Assembly: GCA_000158655.1 (NCBI GenBank) | Contig: EQ973339.1 | Location: 303,983-367,982, forward strand | Reading direction: 5' to 3' | Source of the DNA: [Clostridium] methylpentosum DSM 5476 | GTDB taxonomy: Bacteria > Bacillota > Clostridia > Oscillospirales > Ruminococcaceae | Length of the DNA: 64,000 nucleotides | Shown here: in pieces, positions 26,107-33,484 of the stretch | How the letters are laid out: the number at the start of each line of letters is the position of its first letter | How positions within the stretch are numbered: position 1 is the stretch's first letter | Program-made: the position numbers and the translations under genes | The notes under the pieces: generated by a model | What the model saw: only the letters and a program-made list of their open reading frames with translations | The model's database searches: none | Told to the model about the DNA's origin: nothing

Positions 26107-26393
26107 CAGCCCGCACTTTTCTTTTCATCTGTACCTGCCCGCCCCCCTGCGGGGGCGCCCCGCAACCGGAATCCGCAGGCCACGCCCTGCGGTTCTCGGT
26201 TAAGGCAGGAATAGCCGTCATACCTGACGGCGGGCTGACAGCTTGAAAGCAGTGCTTTCAACAGGTTTTTGAGGATTCCAAAGGGTATGATTTTATGATT
26301 CTGGTGTGATTTTTGTCATACTTCCAACTGAAAGTCATATTCTCTCCGTTCTTTTCGGTTCTTGCCGGTTCTTGTCATTTCTAACCACTTTTG
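26107..26393. other. Non-coding stretch with four consecutive hairpins, candidate oriT or leading-region structure
   Basis: No gene fits here. Four inverted repeats follow one another: CGCCCCC/GGGGGCG (26140-26157); AACCG+CCGCAGG/CCTGCGG+CGGTT (26164-26201, with a symmetrical 4-base internal loop); GCCGTCA/TGACGGC (26214-26231); GAAAGC/GCTTTC (26245-26259). The stretch lies between the Toprim block and the mobilisation genes, 2.1 kb before the relaxase. Structured DNA next to relaxase genes often holds the transfer origin, but no nick site can be named. Confidence 0.4.
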
Positions 26394-26422
26394 TTGACAA
26401 GAATGATTAGAAGCGTTAGAAT
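26348..26422 (+). promoter_or_regulatory. Consensus promoter of the AlbA-type gene with three phased repeats upstream
   Basis: TTGACA at 26394-26399, a 17-bp spacer and TAGAAT at 26417-26422 make a near-consensus promoter. GTTCTT occurs three times exactly 10 bp apart at 26348, 26358 and 26368, one helical turn, as expected for an activator or repressor site. Confidence 0.75.
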
Positions 26423-26453
26423 GTGAGTAGAATAATTTCAAGGAGATGAAAAT

Positions 26454-27755
26454 ATGACTTTTCAGGAAAGTGAAACCCTTGAATTGAAAGAGATTGTTGT
26501 GGAAGATATAAAGAAGGAAATCATAGCCTTTGCGAACAGCGCAGGCGGAACGCTGTATGTAGGAGTTGCTGATAATGGTAGTGTTGTGGGCATTGATAAT
26601 CCTGATACAGTAACACAGCAGATTTCCAACATGGTGCGTGACAGCATAAAGCCGGATGTCACGATGTTTATCCGCTATGACACAAAGGTTGTGAATGGGA
26701 AACAAATTGTCGCCGTTGAGATTCAGCGCGGTACAGAGCGACCGTACTATCTGGCGAAAAAGGGACTGCGGCCGGAGGGTGTATATGTGCGGCAAGGGAC
26801 TTCATCTGTCCCTGCAACGACCACGGCAATCCGCAGGATGATAAAAGATACAGATGGTGACAGTTTTGAAGCCATGCGATCTCTGGAACAGAATTTGACC
26901 TTTCAGGCGGCAACAAAGGAGTTTGAAGCGCGGAACATTGCATTTGAGGCGCCCCAAATGAAAACGCTTGGGATTCTCAACACAGATGGCATCTATACCA
27001 ATTTAGGGCTGCTCTTATCGGAGCAATGTACCCATACCGTCAAAGCGGCTGTGTTTGAGGGAACCGACCAAAGTATCTTCCGGGATCGTCAAGAGTTTAC
27101 TGGTTCTCTCCTTCAGCAGCTGAGCGAGGTATACGAGTATATCGACCGTCGAAATCAGGTGCGCTCCACCTTTGATAAGCTGCGGAGGATTGACACACAG
27201 GATTATCCAGAAGTTGCAATTCGTGAAGCTCTGCTCAATTCTCTGGTACACCGGGACTATTCTTTCAGTGCAAGTACACTTATCAGTGTGTATGATGACC
27301 GAATTGAGTTTACTTCGATTGGTAGTCTGCCTGCGGGAGTTTCGCTGAACGATATTATGATTGGGCTGTCCGTCTGCCGTAATCCCAAATTGGCAAATGT
27401 GTTCTACCGTCTGGAACTGATTGAAGCGTATGGAACCGGCATGAAAAAAATCATGGGTGCCTATGGAAGCAGCGATAAAAAGCCAGCCATTGAAACAACT
27501 GACAATGCGTTTAAGATTGTATTGCCCAATTTGAACGAGGGCAACAGTTCTTTGGCCGTGGCAGGTGCGGACAACGAAGTGGAACAACTGGTATTGGATT
27601 TCATCAGGAAAAATGGTTCTATCACCCGCAAAGAAGTGGAAACCACTATGGACATGAATCAAACTGCTGCTGGGCGGCTGTTAAGCAAAATGGTCCAAAA
27701 GGATTTGATTGTGCAGACAGGTCAAGGAAAAAACACCAAGTACAAATTGCCGTAA
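26454..27755 (+). CDS. AlbA_2/Schlafen-type DNA-binding protein with GHKL-like ATPase domain
   Basis: A 433-residue protein. Residues 5-120 form the AlbA_2 (Schlafen-like) domain: ESETLELKE, AFANSAGGTLYVGV and the GVYVRQGTSSVPA end. Residues 240-360 hold an HATPase_c_4-type domain (REALLNSLVHRDYS with catalytic-type Glu and Asn; EAYGTGMKKIM), and the last 60 form a winged helix (NGSITRKEVETTMDMNQTAA). Proteins of this plan are annotated as RecG-like or transcriptional regulators; some relatives act in defence. It has its own promoter and terminator and lies between the Toprim and relaxase genes, so it behaves as an independent cargo unit. Confidence 0.88.
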   Translation: MTFQESETLELKEIVVEDIKKEIIAFANSAGGTLYVGVADNGSVVGIDNPDTVTQQISNMVRDSIKPDVTMFIRYDTKVVNGKQIVAVEIQRGTERPYYLAKKGLRPEGVYVRQGTSSVPATTTAIRRMIKDTDGDSFEAMRSLEQNLTFQAATKEFEARNIAFEAPQMKTLGILNTDGIYTNLGLLLSEQCTHTVKAAVFEGTDQSIFRDRQEFTGSLLQQLSEVYEYIDRRNQVRSTFDKLRRIDTQDYPEVAIREALLNSLVHRDYSFSASTLISVYDDRIEFTSIGSLPAGVSLNDIMIGLSVCRNPKLANVFYRLELIEAYGTGMKKIMGAYGSSDKKPAIETTDNAFKIVLPNLNEGNSSLAVAGADNEVEQLVLDFIRKNGSITRKEVETTMDMNQTAAGRLLSKMVQKDLIVQTGQGKNTKYKLP

Positions 27756-27766
27756 TCAACAAGAAG

Positions 27767-27791
27767 GGCGCTGGATGATCCGGCGCCTTTT
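27767..27791 (+). terminator. Terminator after the AlbA-type gene
   Basis: GGCGC (27767-27771) and GGAT pair with ATCC and GCGCC (27783-27787) with T and G bulges, followed by TTTT. It closes the cargo unit before the relaxase operon. Confidence 0.75.
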
Positions 27792-27812
27792 CTGTTTGAA
27801 AGGAGGATTGAT

Positions 27813-28295
27813 GTGAAAGAATCGCCCATTAAAACAGAGCGCAAGACGCTCCATCTGCCGGAAGATACAGTTCGGGCGCTCAATAAACTGGCAGCCAAGA
27901 ATGGGACGGACTTTTCCAAAGAGGTGCGCAGGGCGATTGACGAATATCTGGATTTGGAAACCACCGCCGAAAATATTGACATGATAAACGGGGTCATCCG
28001 GCAGGAACTCAGTGGGCAGCTCAAAGCCCTGGGAAACCGGTTGGCCGGACTGATAAATCGCCTGACGATCATATCGGCTGCGGGCTATTATGCCAACATT
28101 GCCATTATCGCAGACCTCATTGACCAAGATCGCTATTCGTCTTTTGAAAAAATTGAGTCGGCGGCCCGAAAGCGGGCATTGGCATTTGCCAATCAGAAAA
28201 ACGCGGATGCGCTGCGTACTTTCATGGATGACGAGGAAATGCAGAAAGCCATCCATGCCGTACAAGGAGGGTCCCGTGTCGATTCTGATTTATAA
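27813..28295 (+). CDS. Ribbon-helix-helix relaxosome accessory protein (MobC-like)
   Basis: A 160-residue protein. The N-terminal 50 residues (RKTLHLPEDTVRALNKLAAK, then DFSKEVRRAIDEYL) are a ribbon-helix-helix DNA-binding domain; the rest is helical with an Ala/Ile-rich segment near 85-105. GTG start at 27813 after AAAGGAGGATTGAT. It overlaps the relaxase start by 20 bases. RHH proteins of this position bind oriT and load the relaxase, which is the likely role here. Confidence 0.8.
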   Translation: MKESPIKTERKTLHLPEDTVRALNKLAAKNGTDFSKEVRRAIDEYLDLETTAENIDMINGVIRQELSGQLKALGNRLAGLINRLTIISAAGYYANIAIIADLIDQDRYSSFEKIESAARKRALAFANQKNADALRTFMDDEEMQKAIHAVQGGSRVDSDL

Positions 28296-29511
28296 GCAGC
28301 GCCACCGGCACCCCAATTATAAGAAAACTCCAAAAGGCAACTATGCACATATCGGTTACATTGCAACTCGTCCCGGTGCCGTGAAGAATGAGGGGATGCG
28401 CCACGGACTGTTTGGCAAGCTGGAGCCGGGGGCGGTCAAAGAGTTTGACACTTGGCAGGAAGCCGCCCGCCTGGTTCGGGAGCTTTCCTATCGTCGGGTC
28501 AATATGTATCGTGGTATTATCTCTTTTTCACCTGAAACGGCTGCCGAATTGGGGCTGTCCGATCATAAAGCGTGGGAGGACTATATTGACCGCCACATTT
28601 TGACCCTAGCAAAGTTCAATGGAATCCGGGTGCAAGATTTGCAATGGGTGGCCGCCCACCATAACGAAAAAGGTCATCCCCACATCCATGTGGTGTTCTG
28701 GAATAAACATCAGCGAACAATGGTCCCTTTTGTCCATCCAAGCATCCCGGATAAAATCCGAAAACAACTCATTCGAGATACCTTTGCCGAGCGTATCAAA
28801 GAGTATTGCGAGGCCAAACAGCGGGCAAAGGAACACCTGTCGGCCATCACAGACGAAATGATTGACGAGTTTGAGAAGTACATGGAGCATCTTCACCCGC
28901 AGGAATATCGCCGCCTGCGTGAAGCGTTTGGGCGTATCACGGATGATGAGCTGGGGACTTCCCCTTTGGATAGCGTTGTTGGTGCAATGAAGATCGCCCC
29001 CTTTATCTCACGCCTGTTCGCGCTGAAGGAGAAAATGCCGAAAAAGGGGCGGCTGTATTACAAATTGCTTCCAGAGGATGTGAAGGCCGAATTGGATGCC
29101 TTTGTTGCCTTCTTGAAGGAAAACAACGAGTACATCCGCAATTTGGTACAGGACTATGCAGAGAGCAAGACCCATCTTGCCATGCTCTATGACACCGACC
29201 CGGCGCACATCACAGAACAGCAGGAAAAGGCTGTGGCGGAGGCCGATAAGCTGATTGTCAATAAAATTCTCGACGTGATCCGCACCATGCTGTGCAAAGA
29301 CCGTGAGGTCCAGCCTTTTGAATATACAGCGGCCCGCAAAGCCTACTTCACCGAGCAGATGATTTGCGAGATTCTAATTGCTTTGGAGCAGACTGCCATG
29401 AGCCTTGATATGGAATATGATGACCGGCAAAAGGCGATGAGTACAGATTTGTCAAAGGCAGCCCGAAAAGAGTGGTATCTGCGACACAAAGATAAAGGTA
29501 TGGAGCCATAA
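28276..29511 (+). CDS. MobP-type relaxase
   Basis: A 411-residue DNA-nicking relaxase that starts conjugal transfer by cutting oriT and staying bound to the 5' end. The histidine triad is AHHNEKGHPHIHVVFW (about residues 128-143), and the upstream Tyr-containing segments (YAHIGYIATRPG; YRRVNMYRGIISF) supply candidate nucleophiles. It resembles the MobP3-type relaxases of Clostridia. I start it at GTG 28276, six bases after AAGGAGG; the open frame upstream of this is an overlap with the RHH gene. The C-terminal half is helical and holds no primase or helicase domain. Confidence 0.92.
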   Translation: MSILIYKQRHRHPNYKKTPKGNYAHIGYIATRPGAVKNEGMRHGLFGKLEPGAVKEFDTWQEAARLVRELSYRRVNMYRGIISFSPETAAELGLSDHKAWEDYIDRHILTLAKFNGIRVQDLQWVAAHHNEKGHPHIHVVFWNKHQRTMVPFVHPSIPDKIRKQLIRDTFAERIKEYCEAKQRAKEHLSAITDEMIDEFEKYMEHLHPQEYRRLREAFGRITDDELGTSPLDSVVGAMKIAPFISRLFALKEKMPKKGRLYYKLLPEDVKAELDAFVAFLKENNEYIRNLVQDYAESKTHLAMLYDTDPAHITEQQEKAVAEADKLIVNKILDVIRTMLCKDREVQPFEYTAARKAYFTEQMICEILIALEQTAMSLDMEYDDRQKAMSTDLSKAARKEWYLRHKDKGMEP

Positions 29512-29526
29512 GGTTCCATACCTTTT
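29494..29526 (+). terminator. Terminator overlapping the relaxase stop codon
   Basis: AAAGGTATGGA (29494-29504) pairs perfectly with TCCATACCTTT (29515-29525). Only two further T-like bases follow, so termination may be partial. Confidence 0.65.
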
Positions 29527-29570
29527 CATTTCAAATCAGACCGGCCACCCGGTTTTGGAAAGGAGTTAAG

Positions 29571-29918
29571 ATGACTGCGAACACCTCATATAAGCAAAAT
29601 GGTGTGCCGGTGTCGATTCCGAGCGGTTCGTATGGTATTGCCCCTCTGACGGTTCACCAATATGAATACCCCAAAGGACACCCCTGCCATAACTGTCCCT
29701 ATACTCTGCGCACTTCTGTCCCATCCTGTATGTTCCCCGCAAGAAGGGACGGCAGTTGTTTATGGTACGACATGAAAAACAAGCGGTGCCCGCCGCTGCC
29801 TGCGACTTACGCCAAAAATCAGACGGCAGCAGAGCGCATTTTTGCTTTCATTGAAGTTCTCAAAGATGTGATGAAACGAAAAGGTTATCAGGAAAGGAGG
29901 AAACCGATTGCGAAGTAA
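29571..29918 (+). CDS. Cysteine-rich small protein
   Basis: A 115-residue protein with five Cys in its middle (CHNCPY, PSCMF, GSCLWY, KRCPP), spaced as for a metal or Fe-S site, and a basic helical C-terminus. I know no family for it, though similar frames follow the relaxase in other Clostridia elements. ATG at 29571 after AAAGGAGTTAAG; overlaps the next gene by 11 bases. A small zinc-binding protein linked to relaxosome function or regulation is a guess from place alone. Confidence 0.65.
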   Translation: MTANTSYKQNGVPVSIPSGSYGIAPLTVHQYEYPKGHPCHNCPYTLRTSVPSCMFPARRDGSCLWYDMKNKRCPPLPATYAKNQTAAERIFAFIEVLKDVMKRKGYQERRKPIAK

Positions 29919-30591
29919 AACCGATTTTTACAGGCTGTTCTTTGAACAGCTTGCCCGGCGCGGCTTTGATGTGAAGCGGTCCCAATCTTCCGATTACATC
30001 GCTGATATTTATTTCAAGAACCAGCTTGTGGCCTATTTCTCCAAAGCCGATACGGTGATCCAGAACCCCTTTGTCACAGTCAAGGACAAACTCATTCGCC
30101 TTATCAACGATACGGCCCACGACACAGCGAACAAAGCGGGTATCTGCCGCGACTGTCCTTATACTGACGCCAATGAGAAACTTCCCAATGGCTCTTATAA
30201 GCTGGCAGAATACAATGGCGTGACTCTCGCCTGTAAGGAACATCATCTGTTTGGCTATGTGTTCTCCACCTACCGCACCGCCCCGGATTCCGGCGAAATG
30301 ATGGCCCGCCAGATTTTTTACAACAAGGAATTTGCAGGACAGGATTTCGCCAAACGGAGCGGTTTGATGGATGAACGTGCGCTGTTCACCGAAGAAGAAC
30401 TCCGGGTCCTTCATGCGGGTTTGGTTAAGATGAGCATACTCGATCAGGATGTTTCCAACGAGGCCCGTGAATCTGTGGAACGGATTCTTGACAAAATTGA
30501 GGACATTATCCCGGAGTTGCGGGAGCAGGAAATGGAGTTTGACTTTGATATGGAGTTCGGCCAGCAGGAAGAAATGGAGATTGGAGGATAG
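29908..30591 (+). CDS. Hypothetical acidic protein with CRDCPY motif
   Basis: A 227-residue soluble protein with no domain I recognise. The start is TTG at 29908 after GGAAAGGAGGAAACCGA. A CRDCPY motif near residue 82 recalls CHNCPY in the gene before, so the two may bind metal in a similar way. The last 30 residues are acidic with repeated FDFDMEF and EEMEI elements, a variant of the shared tail that continues two residues further (GG). It is co-translated with its neighbours. Confidence 0.65.
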   Translation: MRSKTDFYRLFFEQLARRGFDVKRSQSSDYIADIYFKNQLVAYFSKADTVIQNPFVTVKDKLIRLINDTAHDTANKAGICRDCPYTDANEKLPNGSYKLAEYNGVTLACKEHHLFGYVFSTYRTAPDSGEMMARQIFYNKEFAGQDFAKRSGLMDERALFTEEELRVLHAGLVKMSILDQDVSNEARESVERILDKIEDIIPELREQEMEFDFDMEFGQQEEMEIGG

Positions 30592-30596
30592 CAAGA

Positions 30597-30881
30597 ATGA
30601 GCAGCAAGAGAAATCAGACCATCGCTATCGCCCGTTTCCTGATGTATAAACACGGGCTGAACCAGCAGCTTGAGGGCATGACGGATGAAGAATACCTGGC
30701 TCATCCTATTGGCTTGGATGTGGGGCAATATGTAGCTGACCTGATGAAATACTGCCCGGAGCATATCGTCGATCAGGTCATGGAACATCAGGATGCTCTT
30801 TTGCGGCGCCTTGGTACAGATTACCTCACCGTCATAGCCTATATGCCTTATGAGGAAGATGGAGGGACAAAGTATGCGTGA
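30597..30881 (+). CDS. Small helical hypothetical protein
   Basis: A 94-residue protein of unknown function, helical and slightly acidic (YVADLMKYCPEHIVDQVMEH). Start is ATG at 30597 with GGAGGATAG upstream. It overlaps the next gene by 8 bases. No signal peptide or membrane helix. It belongs to the coupled set of small accessory genes between the relaxase and VirD4. Confidence 0.6.
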   Translation: MSSKRNQTIAIARFLMYKHGLNQQLEGMTDEEYLAHPIGLDVGQYVADLMKYCPEHIVDQVMEHQDALLRRLGTDYLTVIAYMPYEEDGGTKYA

Positions 30882-31242
30882 TGGACGCCCGAATCCTGAT
30901 ATTTGGGGAAACATCATCACCTGCGGGGAGATCGCCGTGGGCATTTACGAGATCGTCGGCACAAAGAAACGTGGGCTGGAAGTGCCGAAGGCCCTTGCCG
31001 AAGAAATCCTGCCGGAATCTGTGATGGAACAGGCTGCACAGGACGGTGAGAACCTTTGTTTTACCGATCCGGTTTCCAACGCCATCGTTGCGGACGCCCT
31101 GCTGGAACAGGAACTTGTTACTGATCCGCAGGCAGCGGCCCGTCTGGACGCAATCCGGCAGCTTGATGATGTGGCCTATGATACGGCCTTTGAACCGCCT
31201 GTTTCAGACTATGAGCTGGATGGGCTGGACTTGGAAAGATAG
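30874..31242 (+). CDS. Hypothetical protein ending GLDLER
   Basis: A 122-residue soluble protein, start ATG at 30874 after GGAGGGACAAAGT; the upstream Met of the open frame has no ribosome site. It begins with MRDGRPNPDIWGNIITCGE and becomes acidic toward the end (DYELDGLDLER), close to the D-L-E tail but with a final Arg. I know no homologous family of assigned function. Confidence 0.65.
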   Translation: MRDGRPNPDIWGNIITCGEIAVGIYEIVGTKKRGLEVPKALAEEILPESVMEQAAQDGENLCFTDPVSNAIVADALLEQELVTDPQAAARLDAIRQLDDVAYDTAFEPPVSDYELDGLDLER

Positions 31243-31251
31243 GAGTTTACA

Positions 31252-31866
31252 ATGAAAATCCTGGATTTCGACCTGGAAGGAAGCCACTTCATCATCGAAG
31301 CAGACATTTCGCCGCGCCAAGAGTCGGATGATGATATGGAGTGTCAATGGCTCCGGTACGACTTTGATAACACGCAGGTTTATAAGGAAACGGACGGTGC
31401 TGTTTCGCCGTTCCAAATTACAGCCGTTGCCTGGGCTGGCTATCAACTGACTGCCGATCATGCGTTGAAAGATGTGATCGGACGCATTTCCCGCAATGAA
31501 ACCGGCAAGCTGACCGTTCATTATGTTTGTCCAGAGCTTCAAGAGTTTTTCGATGAACTCAAAAAATATCCGGCTATCAGCGGGGAACGAACTATTCCGT
31601 ATTTCATTTTTCACGGCGGCGATATTGCAAAACTGGCGTATGCAACCAATGAGTTTCTGTACTACGAGGACAGTAACTATATGCCGCTGATGTTCCGTAC
31701 CGTTGACGGCACTCTTGTTTCCGACAATGAATTTGCCGATATGGGGCTTTATGAATCCGAGGAAAATGTTGAGAATGGCACAGAATACATTTTGCCGTTC
31801 ACAGATTACGGTTCCGATGTGGAAAGCACCTGTGATTTAGAGGACGAGGAAGATTTGGAAATTTGA
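31252..31866 (+). CDS. Hypothetical protein with DLEI tail
   Basis: A 204-residue soluble protein without a domain I can name; predicted mixed alpha/beta. Its final 20 residues are acidic and end EDEEDLEI, one of the clear shared tails. ATG at 31252 follows TAGGAGTTTACA. The following 110-base gap holds the hairpin GTCCGTC/GACGGAC at 31929-31951, a possible weak terminator. Confidence 0.65.
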   Translation: MKILDFDLEGSHFIIEADISPRQESDDDMECQWLRYDFDNTQVYKETDGAVSPFQITAVAWAGYQLTADHALKDVIGRISRNETGKLTVHYVCPELQEFFDELKKYPAISGERTIPYFIFHGGDIAKLAYATNEFLYYEDSNYMPLMFRTVDGTLVSDNEFADMGLYESEENVENGTEYILPFTDYGSDVESTCDLEDEEDLEI

Positions 31867-31976
31867 AACTCAGAGGTTTGCGGGCTATCTTCCGTCGCCG
31901 GTGTGCAGTTTTCAGCGACTTTTGCACCGTCCGTCTGTTGGGTGGACGGACTTAATTTGGAAAGGTAGGTGTTACT

Positions 31977-33026
31977 TTGAGGCTGGTCTATATTTCTTCC
32001 CCTTTGCGGGGAGATATGGAAAAGAACATGGAAAAGGCAAAGGACTACTGTGCTTATGCGGCATCCTGCGGCGTGATTCCCTTGGCGCCGCACACGATTT
32101 TCACACAATACCTGAATGACGCAGTGCCGGAGCAGCGGGAACAGGGTTTGCGAATGGGGCACGAACTGCTGGAACGCTGCAATGAACTCTGGGTTATGGG
32201 CGACACCATCTCTCAGGGGATGAAGGACGAAATCGGTCTGGCTACTTTTCTGCAACTCCCGATTCTCTATGTATCCGACGATATGGTGAAGAATCAGACA
32301 ATGATCCGCCAGTCGGATCGTCCTCTGGACATAAATGACTGCATCCCCGACAGTAGCCAGTACAACTACGAAAATCAATTTCTGGTTCTCAAGCCTGGGG
32401 TGAGCAGCAAGGGCGAGGACATGACTGCCGACGACTCCATCTGGTATGCCCGTGACGGTTATGGATGTATCTATGGAGCCAGAGGGCAGGCCGTGTATGC
32501 AGAAAGCCTGTTGACCGGCAAATACATCCATTGGGAACGACATGACTTCTGTGGCATCGTCAAGCCGGAAAGTTTGAAAGAATGGCTTCTGGATAAGCCG
32601 GTCAGGAATGAGGCCGCCGAAGAACTCACCAAGTTTGTCACCCCTGAACTTATCAGCGCAACCAAACAGAACCATACTGCTTGCGGCTATCCTTTTCTGA
32701 TAGGGTATGCCCCTGCGGAGGGCGGTCTGCATGAAACATTCTGCCTGGACCCCGATCCGGTCAATCTTGCATCTTTTATTGTGAAGATGGGAAAAGAGCG
32801 CGGCGACCTGATGATTTGTACTCCGTTGGATACCCCGTTTTTGAACACATTTGGGACATTCATTGACTGCTGCGAAGATCAGGACTTTTTGCAAAAGCAT
32901 CTATTGCCGGTCCTGGTTCCCATGCAGATGGGCGAAACGGAGCCGCAGGAAATCAATCTAACCGAGGATCAAGACAATGAAGCGTTTCTGGATGATTTTG
33001 CGGTTGAGGATGATATGGAATTATGA
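31977..33026 (+). CDS. DUF4406-like (deoxyribosyltransferase-fold) protein with DMEL tail
   Basis: A 349-residue protein. Residues 1-105 match the DUF4406/nucleoside 2-deoxyribosyltransferase-like fold: VYISSPLRGDMEKNM at the start, PLAPHTIF, ELWVMGDTISQGMKDEI. This Rossmann-like fold handles nucleotides or their sugar derivatives and is frequent in phages and mobile elements. Residues 115-330 are a second unit of unknown kind. The end is EDDMEL. Start is TTG at 31977 after AAAGGTAGGTGTTAC. It overlaps VirD4-N by 4 bases (ATGA). Confidence 0.75.
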   Translation: MRLVYISSPLRGDMEKNMEKAKDYCAYAASCGVIPLAPHTIFTQYLNDAVPEQREQGLRMGHELLERCNELWVMGDTISQGMKDEIGLATFLQLPILYVSDDMVKNQTMIRQSDRPLDINDCIPDSSQYNYENQFLVLKPGVSSKGEDMTADDSIWYARDGYGCIYGARGQAVYAESLLTGKYIHWERHDFCGIVKPESLKEWLLDKPVRNEAAEELTKFVTPELISATKQNHTACGYPFLIGYAPAEGGLHETFCLDPDPVNLASFIVKMGKERGDLMICTPLDTPFLNTFGTFIDCCEDQDFLQKHLLPVLVPMQMGETEPQEINLTEDQDNEAFLDDFAVEDDMEL

Positions 33027-33472
33027 AAACAAAGCCTAAACTGCTGGTATGTGCGCTGATCTTCGTTTCCGGCGCGATTCTCAACCTGTTTTTCTCAACA
33101 GCGGTTCACGGTCTATTGACAAGAGGGATTACCCGGCTTTCACTTCTCCCCATCGGGGACTGCCTTGCCAGCCTGTTTTCCAGTCGCCAGCACATGATGT
33201 TGTATCTGTGCCTGCAAGGGTTTGTAAGTGTGTTGGCGGTTATGTTCTTCCTTACCAACATGAGGCCGTATGAATCAGACCTGGACACGATCACCCCGGA
33301 GATCCAGACGCCCAGGGCTGTGGGCCAATACCAGCACGGTTCGGCCCGGTGGATGACCGATTCCGATAAGGAGAAAGCATTTGATAGCTACATTCTTGAC
33401 CCGCACAACCCAACGATCCAGCAGCTCTTAGATACCGGATACGATGGTTTGGATTTTCTCAAAGAAAAATAA
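33023..33472 (+). CDS. VirD4 membrane-anchor module encoded as a separate protein
   Basis: A 149-residue protein with two hydrophobic helices (about 8-30 and 58-78) and a cytosolic end PRAVGQYQHGSARWMTDSDK. In Clostridia VirD4-like couplers of the CD1115 type this is the N-terminal membrane part of a single protein of about 600 residues. Here it stops at 33470-33472, and the ATPase part begins 12 bases on with its own AAGGAGG site, so the coupler is split. The stalk motif before the ATPase is complete. It probably anchors the coupler in the inner membrane at the mating channel. Confidence 0.8.
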   Translation: MKTKPKLLVCALIFVSGAILNLFFSTAVHGLLTRGITRLSLLPIGDCLASLFSSRQHMMLYLCLQGFVSVLAVMFFLTNMRPYESDLDTITPEIQTPRAVGQYQHGSARWMTDSDKEKAFDSYILDPHNPTIQQLLDTGYDGLDFLKEK

Positions 33473-33484
33473 GGAGGCGATAAA

